Shown here: positions 8,117-14,466 of the stretch, piece by piece | Layout: each line of letters starts with the position of its first letter | How positions within the stretch are numbered: the first letter of the stretch is position 1 | Source: Marinifilaceae bacterium | GTDB lineage: Bacteria; Bacteroidota; Bacteroidia; Bacteroidales; Marinifilaceae | NCBI GenBank assembly: GCA_016744515.1 | Contig: JADGEF010000010.1 | Span: 1 to 44,598, forward strand | Direction of reading: 5' to 3' | Length of the DNA stretch: 44,598 bases | Made by a program: the position numbers and the translations under genes | Notes under the pieces: model-generated | Told to the model about the DNA's origin: nothing | Databases searched by the model: none | Seen by the model: only the letters and a program-made list of their open reading frames with translations

Positions 8117-8644
8117 GTGATAATAAAAATAATTCATTTAGATAAAAGGGAAAAGACAAATTTTTATTCTGTAGTTATTGATGATTCTGATGATACAGAA
8201 TTTGAAAAATTTATTAATAAGTTCACTGATTCTGACTACGAATATGAATTACATCTGATATTAGCTATTTTAAAAAATGTAGTTGGAGATAAAAAAGGGG
8301 CTAGAAATAATTTCTTCAGACCAGAAAGAGAAGCTCATGCTTTACCATCGATATCTGTGTTAAAAACAATTGAAATAATATCTGATGATAATTCTGACCC
8401 TACGAAGAACTTCCCTTTACGATTGTACTGTCTTAGAATATCGGAAGAAATTTTGATACTTGGAAGCGGAGGTGTAAAGACTAGTAACACTTTTCAAGAT
8501 AGTCCAGACTGTAAACCTCATGCAGAGCTTATGATTAAGGTACATAAAGCTATACTAGAAAAAATAAAGGATCAAGAATTACAAATAGAAGATGATTGTT
8601 TAGAACTGCCTTTGAATGGTGTGATTCTTGACGATTTTAAATAA
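8117..8644 (+). CDS. Putative RelE/HigB-like toxin of a TAC module
   Basis: I do not recognise this 175-residue protein with certainty. Its second half has features of the RelE/ParE/HigB superfamily: an arginine-bearing segment (GARNNFFRPEREAHALPS), then the strand pair LRLYCLRISEEILILGSGG, a lysine, and a helical tail (PHAELMIKVHKAILEKIKDQ). The N-terminal 70 residues are an acidic extension longer than usual for HigB, which is about 90-120 residues. It starts at GTG 8117. It is followed after 12 bp by an XRE-family gene and then a SecB-like gene, the toxin-first order known from the higBA-Rv1957 TAC of Mycobacterium tuberculosis. The mRNA-cleaving role is inferred from context and weak fold resemblance. 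Confidence 0.55.
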   Translation: MIIKIIHLDKREKTNFYSVVIDDSDDTEFEKFINKFTDSDYEYELHLILAILKNVVGDKKGARNNFFRPEREAHALPSISVLKTIEIISDDNSDPTKNFPLRLYCLRISEEILILGSGGVKTSNTFQDSPDCKPHAELMIKVHKAILEKIKDQELQIEDDCLELPLNGVILDDFK

Positions 8645-8656
8645 ACACATATTATT

Positions 8657-9055
8657 ATGACTGGTTTCTTTGATAAAATAGAAATAAGGAAAGATGCTGA
8701 GAATTTCGTTAGAAATACAATGGAAATCGCAGATGAAATTCAATTGATTTTAAAGAAAAAGAAAATGTCTCAAAAGGATCTTGCAAATTTATTGTGTAAA
8801 AAAGAGCCTGAAATAAGTAGATGGCTTTCAGGTGTGCATAATATAACACCAAAAACTATAGCTAAGATTGAGGCTGTTTTAGATGAAAGAATTTTAATCC
8901 CAGTTTCTCAAGCTCCAAAATTTGTATTTACAAAAACAAATATTTCAAAAGTTTCACCTCTATTAAGAGAGAAAAGAGTTATTGATTTGCAGGCTGGTTT
9001 TAGGAATATTCAAGCTACGGAGAGAATTTCAACTTGTGGTGAATTAGCAATATAG
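8657..9055 (+). CDS. XRE-family antitoxin (HigA-like) with C-terminal tail
   Basis: This 132-residue protein has a helix-turn-helix at about residues 30-85: IADEIQLILKKKKMSQKDLA, then EPEISRWLSGVHNITPKTIA. It should bind the operon's own promoter and neutralise the upstream toxin. Beyond the HTH is an unusual tail of about 45 residues (from APKFVFTKTN to STCGELAI). In TAC systems such a tail, the chaperone addiction (ChAD) region, makes the antitoxin depend on its SecB-like chaperone. Whether this tail does so is inference. It lies 12 bp after the toxin gene and 3 bp before the SecB-like gene. Confidence 0.75.
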   Translation: MTGFFDKIEIRKDAENFVRNTMEIADEIQLILKKKKMSQKDLANLLCKKEPEISRWLSGVHNITPKTIAKIEAVLDERILIPVSQAPKFVFTKTNISKVSPLLREKRVIDLQAGFRNIQATERISTCGELAI

Positions 9056-9058
9056 AAA

Positions 9059-9484
9059 ATGACTAAAATTGACTCCAATAAGATTCATTTATTAAATATT
9101 ACAATAACAGAATCTTCAATAGAAGACAAATCATTTGGAATTGAGCCTGATGATTTTGATTTCTCCATAGAATCAAATCATGCTTTCAATGAAAAGGAGA
9201 ATTTCATAAAGATTGAATTCCTAATTACTATTAATGGGGAATATAAGGAAAATGATGAATGTTCTTTGAAAGCTACATTTCAGTTGACTTATGTTTTTGG
9301 AATTGATAATTTTGAAGAGCTTTTTAATAAAGATACTATGGCTATTGATAATCGTCTTGGTATTACGGTTACAAGCATAGCGTATTCTAGTTCTCGTGGA
9401 ATTATTTTTGAGAAACTTCGAGGAACTTTTCTTGCAAATTTTATACTTCCCGTTATTCGACCAGCTGATCTTATGGAATTTTAG
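9059..9484 (+). CDS. SecB-like chaperone of the TAC module
   Basis: The 141-residue protein is close in size to SecB (about 155). Its N-terminal part alternates strands (HLLNITITESSIEDKSFG, then FIKIEFLITINGEY). The C-terminal end reads GITVTSIAYSSSRGIIFEKL and then GTFLANFILPVIRP. This fits the SecB pattern of an aromatic/arginine helix followed by a proline-bearing hydrophobic strand. General SecB is a holdase for protein export; versions encoded beside toxin-antitoxin pairs instead protect the antitoxin. The start is 3 bp after the antitoxin stop, so translation is probably coupled. A strong terminator follows. Confidence rests on the C-terminal pattern plus context. Confidence 0.68.
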   Translation: MTKIDSNKIHLLNITITESSIEDKSFGIEPDDFDFSIESNHAFNEKENFIKIEFLITINGEYKENDECSLKATFQLTYVFGIDNFEELFNKDTMAIDNRLGITVTSIAYSSSRGIIFEKLRGTFLANFILPVIRPADLMEF

Positions 9485-9510
9485 AACGATCGTTGAAATA
9501 TACTGTATAA

Positions 9511-9543
9511 AAAAAGAGAATTCTATATTGAATTCTCTTTTTT
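9511..9543. terminator. Bidirectional terminator between the TAC operon and aldehyde dehydrogenase
   Basis: The arms are AAAAAGAGAATTC (9511-9523) and GAATTCTCTTTTTT (9530-9543) with loop TATATT. A runs on the left and T runs on the right let it end transcription from both convergent sides. Confidence 0.85.
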
Positions 9544-9562
9544 AATAGCAGAATTCAATTAA

Positions 9563-11095
9563 TTAAAAATCGAATTTGATACCTTGAGCCAAAGGTAAAT
9601 CAGTACCATAATTAATGGTATTAGTTTGTCGACGCATGTAGGTTTTCCAAGAATCTGAACCAGATTCACGTCCACCACCAGTTTCTTTCTCACCACCAAA
9701 AGCGCCACCAATCTCAGCACCTGAGGTTCCAATGTTTACGTTGGCAATTCCACAATCGCTACCTACGGTTGAAAGGAAGGTTTGTGCTTCTCTCATGTTC
9801 ATTGTAAAGATAGACGATGATAAACCTTGAGGTACATTATTGTGCATCTCAATGGCTTCATCAAGTGTTTTGTATTTCATGATGTATAGGACTGGTACGA
9901 ATGATTCATTCTGTACAATTTGCCAATGGTTCTCAACCTCACAAAAGCTTGGTAGAACGTAATTGCCACCAATTACCTTATCGCCGAATACAACTTTACC
10001 ACCAGCTTTTTTCACCTCGGCAATGGCTGTTTTGTAAACTTCTACCGCATCTTTATCGATAAGCGGACCAACAAGCGTATTAGGATCTAGAGGGTTACCA
10101 ATTTTTTTCTCAACCTGTGCGTAAGCTTTCAATAGACGATTCTTCACATCGTCGTAAATGTCTTCGTGAATAATTAATCTTCGAGTTGACGTACAACGTT
10201 GCCCGGCAGTTCCTACAGATCCGAAAACAATACCTGGAATAGCAATCTCTAAATCGGCCGTTGGGGCAACAATAATTGCATTGTTTCCACCCAATTCGGC
10301 AATAGTTCTTCCTAAACGAGCGCCTACTTTTTCTGCAACACGTTTCCCAATGGCAGTCGATCCAGTTACAGAAATTAGAGGAACACGTTTGTCCTCGATA
10401 AAATTATCGCCCATTACCGATGATTTGGCAACAACCAAATTAAATACACCTTCTGGAACATTATTATCTTTTAATACTTTCTGGATAATATTCTGACAAG
10501 CCAGCGCACAAAGAGGCACTTTTGAGCTTGGCTTCCAAATTACCACATCGCCACAAACAGCTGCAATCATGGTATTCCATGCCCAAACAGCTACTGGAAA
10601 ATTAAATGCAGAAATAACACCAACCACACCTAAAGGATGATATTGATCCATCATTTTATGATCTGGACGTTCGGAGTGCATCGTGAAACCATAAAGCTGA
10701 CGTGAAAGACCGACAGCAAAATCACAAATGTCTATCATTTCCTGTACTTCGCCTAAACCTTCTTGGTAAATTTTCCCCATTTCGAGGCTGACTAATTTCC
10801 CCAAATCTTCCTTATTCTCTCGAAGGGCATTACCAATTTGTCTAACAACTTCGCCACGAGCAGGAGCTGGAATTTTGCGCCATACTTTAAAGGCATCCTG
10901 TGCTGTGTTTAGTACTTTTTCGTAGTCGTTGATATCGGCATTTACAACTTTGGCTATTTCAGAATTATCAATGGGAGAGTAGGAAGTAGTTGTAATTCCT
11001 TTACAGGGGAACCATTGAGTTCCTGTTGTTACACCAGAGTTGATTTCTGAGATGCCTAAACGTTTAAGGCTTTCTTTTATTCCAAAATCTGTCAT
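9563..11095 (-). CDS. Aldehyde dehydrogenase, ALDH7 (antiquitin / piperideine-6-carboxylate dehydrogenase) type
   Basis: This 510-residue NAD-dependent aldehyde dehydrogenase has catalytic Cys301 in GTAGQRCTSTRRL, the general base Glu267 in IAELGGNNAI, and Asn165 in SAFNFPVAVWAW. The length, the N-terminus (LKRLGISEINSGVTTGTQWF) and the segment LGVVGVISAFNFPVAVWAWN fit the antiquitin subgroup. That subgroup oxidises alpha-aminoadipic semialdehyde in lysine breakdown. The exact substrate cannot be fixed from sequence, and no other lysine-degradation gene is in the window. It is a single gene reading towards the TAC operon. Confidence 0.85.
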   Translation of the reverse strand: MTDFGIKESLKRLGISEINSGVTTGTQWFPCKGITTTSYSPIDNSEIAKVVNADINDYEKVLNTAQDAFKVWRKIPAPARGEVVRQIGNALRENKEDLGKLVSLEMGKIYQEGLGEVQEMIDICDFAVGLSRQLYGFTMHSERPDHKMMDQYHPLGVVGVISAFNFPVAVWAWNTMIAAVCGDVVIWKPSSKVPLCALACQNIIQKVLKDNNVPEGVFNLVVAKSSVMGDNFIEDKRVPLISVTGSTAIGKRVAEKVGARLGRTIAELGGNNAIIVAPTADLEIAIPGIVFGSVGTAGQRCTSTRRLIIHEDIYDDVKNRLLKAYAQVEKKIGNPLDPNTLVGPLIDKDAVEVYKTAIAEVKKAGGKVVFGDKVIGGNYVLPSFCEVENHWQIVQNESFVPVLYIMKYKTLDEAIEMHNNVPQGLSSSIFTMNMREAQTFLSTVGSDCGIANVNIGTSGAEIGGAFGGEKETGGGRESGSDSWKTYMRRQTNTINYGTDLPLAQGIKFDF

Positions 11096-11224
11096 GATAT
11101 TTTGAGTTATTAGTTTTGAGACATTATTTTTATTTAATCTGCTTAAGCTAATAGAAAGTTGATATTTGGAGTATGATATTTGTCATGTAGCTGGTTTATT
11201 ACGATTTCAAAACCTAATATACTA

Positions 11225-11256
11225 AGAAACCCGATAGCGTGAACTATCGGGTTTCT
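11225..11256. repeat. Hairpin repeat, copy 1 (left edge of accessory block)
   Basis: The arms AGAAACCCGATAG and CTATCGGGTTTCT enclose a 6-nt loop (CGTGAA). 29 of 32 positions match the hairpin at 14417-14448. It may act as a terminator, or as a REP-like target of the nearby RAYT transposase. Its position 130 bp upstream of the aldehyde dehydrogenase makes a simple terminator role for that gene impossible. Confidence 0.7.
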
Positions 11257-11345
11257 ATTAGTGTGCCATGCATGCTAATTTTATTTTTTGCCTTATTCAG
11301 TATGTCGAATCTCATATTTAGAAAAATGATTCTCTAAAATACAGA

Positions 11346-11378
11346 AGATCCAAATGCTTGAAGTTTGGATCTTTTTTT
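11346..11378 (+). terminator. Orphan rho-independent terminator
   Basis: The arms AGATCCAAA (11346-11354) and TTTGGATCT (11364-11372) are followed by six or more T. The T tract is on the plus strand, yet the nearest genes on both sides read on the minus strand. It could end a short untranslated RNA arising from about 11290, or be left over from a lost gene. Confidence 0.65.
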
Positions 11379-11438
11379 ATTATTTATTTTAAAAGTATAA
11401 ACTTGGTGCTTCTGCTGTCAAGATTAGACTCATTGTGT

Positions 11439-12113
11439 TTATACCCTTGCAGTCATTAATTTATCTGTTTTCCATTTTTCTGGATTATCAGCAATATATA
11501 CTGAAATTCTATCGAACGATTTTTCATCACGAATAATGTGTTCCCAATAATTGCGTTGCCACAATCGTTTATTGAACGGTTTCCAATTTTGTGTTTTTAC
11601 CCCACGAATATAGGCATTGGTTGTCATGGTTTTAAACCAACCAATGGCATCGCCAATTGTGGCATTGTATATTTTATTTTTCATCCCATACGTTACGTGT
11701 TCGGGGCAATCATGCATCGAATGACCACGTATCGGGCGATCACGCATATGACCACGTATCGGATGACCACGTAGGGGCATCCCTACGTGGTCGCCCGATA
11801 TGTTATTGTTATTATCCGATGCATTATTGTTATCGTCCCGAACGTTTTCGATAATACAATGAAAATGGTTGGGCATAATCACCATTTGATGGCACATTTT
11901 ATCGGGGTATTTATTTTCCAATTCCAGATACCATTTTTCAATCATTTTACCCGCATCATTCAATACCATCTCAGTCTGAATAATTTCACCAAACAAATGA
12001 AGTCTATCTTGACAACAAATCGTAATAAAATACAAGCCTTCCTGCGAATAATCATAGCCTTTTAGTCGGATTGATTGGCGATTGGGGAAGCGTATCTCTT
12101 TTTTATTATTCAT
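11439..12113 (-). CDS. REP-associated tyrosine transposase (RAYT, Y1_Tnp/IS200-like)
   Basis: This 224-residue single-strand HUH transposase carries the metal-binding HUH pair in MPNHFHCII (His83 and His85) and a likely nucleophile Tyr168 in MTTNAYIRGV. WQRNYWEHIIRDEKSFDRIS and VYIADNPEKW close the family signature. RAYTs process hairpin (REP) DNA and are usually single chromosomal genes without paired IS ends. An insertion at residues 95-142, rich in Asn and then in repeats of the type RGHPIRGH, is encoded by tandem and inverted DNA copies of ATGACCACGTATCGG. No frameshift is visible, so the enzyme may be active. Confidence 0.85.
   Translation of the reverse strand: MNNKKEIRFPNRQSIRLKGYDYSQEGLYFITICCQDRLHLFGEIIQTEMVLNDAGKMIEKWYLELENKYPDKMCHQMVIMPNHFHCIIENVRDDNNNASDNNNNISGDHVGMPLRGHPIRGHMRDRPIRGHSMHDCPEHVTYGMKNKIYNATIGDAIGWFKTMTTNAYIRGVKTQNWKPFNKRLWQRNYWEHIIRDEKSFDRISVYIADNPEKWKTDKLMTARV
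11721..11799. repeat. Tandem and inverted palindromic repeats inside the RAYT gene
   Basis: ATGACCACGTATCGG occurs at 11721-11735 and 11748-11762, with a variant ATGACCACGTAGGGG at 11763-11777. An inverted partner at 11781-11799 completes a perfect 12-bp hairpin: GACCACGTAGGG (11765-11776), loop GCAT, CCCTACGTGGTC (11781-11792). The stem continues outward with two mismatches through ATCGG/CCGAT. Confidence 0.8.
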
Positions 12114-12217
12114 TTTAAAAGTATGAATCGAATTTATTAGAATTGCATATCAGCGCCCATGATAATTTTACTTTTGTTGAACGAAACCTAATTCTCTTAA
12201 CGGTTCCGTCAATCCAC

Positions 12218-12270
12218 CGTTCATGTTGGGCAGTTCCTGTCACACGAACGCTTAGTTGTTATAGGGCGTA
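12218..12270. repeat. Cassette-like boundary downstream of the serine hydrolase
   Basis: The plus-strand sequence GTTATAGGGCGTA (12258-12270) touches the gene's stop codon. It is the inverted counterpart of TATGCCCTATAAC at 13467-13479. Next to it is an imperfect hairpin CGTTCATGT (12218-12226) / ACACGAACG (12242-12250). The arrangement recalls a gene cassette recombination site but does not fit the integron core GTTRRRY. Confidence 0.5.
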
Positions 12271-12271
12271 T

Positions 12272-13435
12272 TTATTTAAATGTCTCATTAATTCTTTTTA
12301 TAATGTCTGTCAAGCCATCTTCATTGTATGTGTTTATCATTACTACAATTCCTACATTTCTCTTTGGGAAAATTCCAGCAAAACTGTAAAATGTTCCATT
12401 ACTGCCGCGATGTGCGTATTCAATATTTCCATCTATTTCATCTACCCACCAACCGTTAGAATACTTTGGAAATGTTTTAAAAATATGCTGATAGGTTTTG
12501 GATTTTAAATAATTATCATGCCCTTGTAGTCCTTTGAGGTGCAAATTTAAATATTTAAGGAATTTTTCAGTCTGAATACTAATATTGCCAGAAGGAGTTG
12601 TTAGTAATCCGAATTGATTAAAACTATGATACATTCTCAATTGGTCTGAAATTGGAACTAAGTCTTTATCAATATCCAAAACCCAATATTTGGGATTTAT
12701 ATGACCTTTGGGTTGTTCCAAATTATAATCAACTGGTACTCCGATTTGCAAATCAAGATTCAAATCGTCGGAAAGCTCCATTATCAAATCTTCCCAAGTC
12801 CTATTTGTGACTTTCTCCAACATTAATCCAGCAGTAATAAACCCAGCGTTTGAATAACAATCATCGCACTGACTATAAAAAGGAAGTGGTTCTTTTTGTA
12901 GTATCTGTCTAATTAAGTAATATCTTTTTTTACTTATGCTAAGTCCTTTATTTAGTGTTTTTTCATATTCGGCAATAATCGTTGAAACTTCAGGCTCATC
13001 TCTAAAGTTAATTAATCTTGCTCTATGTGATAATAATTGCTGTAAAGTAATATCAAAGTATGCAGAATCACTTTTTTCCTTTAATTCAGGATATAAATCG
13101 AAGAATTTTGTATCCCAATCAATCAGTCCTTTATCTACCAAACTACCTGCAAGAAAAGCAGTAAAAGATTTTGTGTTTGAACCAATATGAAAATAATCCA
13201 TTCTTTGAACTTTTTCTTTTGTTTCAATATCTCGAAAACCTAATACATTTAATGCAATTACTGAGTCGTTTCTGATAACTCCATAAGCAACGGCGGGGAA
13301 GTCAAATGCAATCCTCATACTATCTACGTCATGAGCGAGTTTGGCATTTATCTCAATTTTATCATTTTGAGCAAGACATGCATTGGTTATGCCTAAAAGA
13401 AATAATAATCCATATATCAGTTTATTTTTAATCAT
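12272..13435 (-). CDS. Serine hydrolase, beta-lactamase (class C/PBP) family
   Basis: The 387-residue exported protein has a signal peptide (about residues 1-22, ending ACLAQ). Its three serine beta-lactamase-type motifs are SxxK at Ser86-Lys89 (HIGSNTKSFTA), YxN at Tyr194-Asn196 (CYSNAGF), and a C-terminal HRG in AHRGSNGTFYSF in place of KTG. Family members include class C beta-lactamases, DD-peptidases and esterases. The HxG variant suggests an esterase or peptidase more than a true beta-lactamase, and resistance should not be assumed. The gene stands alone between 13-bp inverted repeats, which suggests it arrived as a unit. Confidence 0.85.
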   Translation of the reverse strand: MIKNKLIYGLLFLLGITNACLAQNDKIEINAKLAHDVDSMRIAFDFPAVAYGVIRNDSVIALNVLGFRDIETKEKVQRMDYFHIGSNTKSFTAFLAGSLVDKGLIDWDTKFFDLYPELKEKSDSAYFDITLQQLLSHRARLINFRDEPEVSTIIAEYEKTLNKGLSISKKRYYLIRQILQKEPLPFYSQCDDCYSNAGFITAGLMLEKVTNRTWEDLIMELSDDLNLDLQIGVPVDYNLEQPKGHINPKYWVLDIDKDLVPISDQLRMYHSFNQFGLLTTPSGNISIQTEKFLKYLNLHLKGLQGHDNYLKSKTYQHIFKTFPKYSNGWWVDEIDGNIEYAHRGSNGTFYSFAGIFPKRNVGIVVMINTYNEDGLTDIIKRINETFK

Positions 13436-13949
13436 GGTTTTTCATTTATTGATTTGTCTCTCTTAATATGCCCTATAACGATTGTGCAAGTGCAAGTACA
13501 TCTCTTTTGTCGATCTAGAAAAAGATATTTACATATCTAATTTAAGTATCATCAATAGAATTTCTAAATTTTATAAAATATGTATTTGACACATGCGTAT
13601 ATCTTTCGCTTGTTTTACTCGATGCATAGCTTAGTATTGTTTGAATGTAAGGTGTATTAGTTCCCTGTTTTGTAAAAGTCTGATTATTACAGCTCATGAA
13701 TTTACGAATTCAGATTAAACATCAGTTGTGATTACTGTAAAATGTTTTGTGTTATTATTATAAATAGCTTAAAAAACTAAGGATGGGTATTTGTAAAATA
13801 AAAAAGCACATCACCCTAAAAGTGCAGAATTAGAGCATTCTTTTTCTGACTAATAATTAAAACGCCTTGGCCTTTACCTATTTAAAGCCAACAACTTAAA
13901 AGCTTGTGTCTACAATAACATCTCTTTAATTCGTGTTTTATATGGCAAT
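13436..13949. other. Gene-free stretch of about 500 bp
   Basis: No coding frame with convincing composition is visible on either strand. The stretch contains the inverted repeat TATGCCCTATAAC at 13467-13479 just upstream of the serine hydrolase. The rest is AT-rich with no clear hairpin or promoter pair. Confidence 0.5.
13467..13479. repeat. 13-bp inverted repeat upstream of the serine hydrolase
   Basis: TATGCCCTATAAC is the reverse complement, with one mismatch, of GTTATAGGGCGTA at 12258-12270. The pair encloses exactly the serine hydrolase gene and its leader. Confidence 0.6.
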
Positions 13950-14030
13950 ATGTGCAAGTGGGTAGGCTACACTTATGCTAATATTATTAAAACCAGCTTT
14001 AACCAGTCCAAACCCATCGGGTTTGAGCGT

Positions 14031-14270
14031 GTTAAAGGCGGGTTTATGATGGTTAAAGGCGGGGAAGAGCATGTTAAGGGCGGGTTTGTGATGGTTAAAG
14101 GCGGGGGAGAGCATGTTAAAGGTAAAGTTGTGAAGGTTAAAGGCTACAAAGAGCATGTTAAGGGTGGGTTTATGATGGTTAAAGGCGGGGGAGAGCATGT
14201 TAAAGGTGAAGTTGTGAAGGTTAAAGGCAAATTTATGAGTGTTAAAGTCTACAAGGAGTTTGTTATAGGC
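14031..14270. repeat. 21-bp minisatellite, 11 units plus a partial, alternating in a 42-bp pattern
   Basis: Each unit begins GTTAAAGG or a one-base variant. Odd units tend to end TTTATGATG or GTTGTGAAG and even units end GAGCAT, so the true period is 42 bp. Because 21 is a multiple of 3, both strands stay open: the plus frame from 13950 gives heptads such as VKGGFMM/VKGGGEH (107 residues), and the minus frame from 14309 gives heptads such as AFNHHKP/ALNMLFP (123 residues). In the plus frame several differences between units are silent (AAA/AAG and GGC/GGT), but others change the residue. No ribosome-binding or promoter signal decides whether it is translated. Confidence 0.85.
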
Positions 14271-14416
14271 TAAAAACGATACTGTTTTAGCTTTTGTGTA
14301 AAGTACCACCTCGCCTTCGTTCCTCAGGTACTCTTCTTACTCTTCGACTTGGCTCTGGGATCGGGAGGAGAAATAAATCGGGATAATTCATTACGATTCG
14401 CAAAGCCTGTATAACA

Positions 14417-14448
14417 AGAAACCCAATAGTGTAAACTATCGGGTTTCT
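14417..14448. terminator. Hairpin repeat, copy 2; terminator position for the MMPL gene
   Basis: The arms AGAAACCCAATAG and CTATCGGGTTTCT enclose loop TGTAAA. It lies 19 bp past the stop of the MMPL exporter, so it probably ends that transcript. The T tract after it is poor. It is a near copy of 11225-11256. Confidence 0.6.
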
Positions 14449-14466
14449 CTTATTTTGTATCAAATA

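Larger units (their letters stand above)
11096..11438. other. Gene-free gap with two hairpins
   Basis: No coding sequence is visible. The gap holds the 32-nt hairpin at 11225-11256, which has a near copy at 14417-14448, and a plus-strand terminator-like hairpin at 11346-11378 that follows no plus-strand gene. Confidence 0.6.

Noticed and set aside
9059-9484. Housekeeping SecB for general protein export
   Set aside because: The gene is tightly linked to a toxin-antitoxin-like pair and not to export or glycerol-phosphate genes. A dedicated chaperone is the better reading, though general function is not excluded.
12218-12270. Integron attC site
   Set aside because: The GTTATAGG core does not match GTTRRRY, no second paired core closes the hairpin, and no integrase gene is in the window.
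12143-12508. Plus-strand ORF of 121 codons
   Set aside because: It mostly overlaps the serine hydrolase gene in antisense. Its composition is typical of a shadow frame.
14031-14270. Possible CRISPR array
   Set aside because: The units are contiguous 21-mers without spacers, degenerate, and no cas gene is present. This is a minisatellite.
13938-14309. Minus-strand protein of 123 codons
   Set aside because: The frame is open only because the 21-bp repeat keeps both strands free of stops. There is no evidence to prefer it over the plus frame or over non-coding status.
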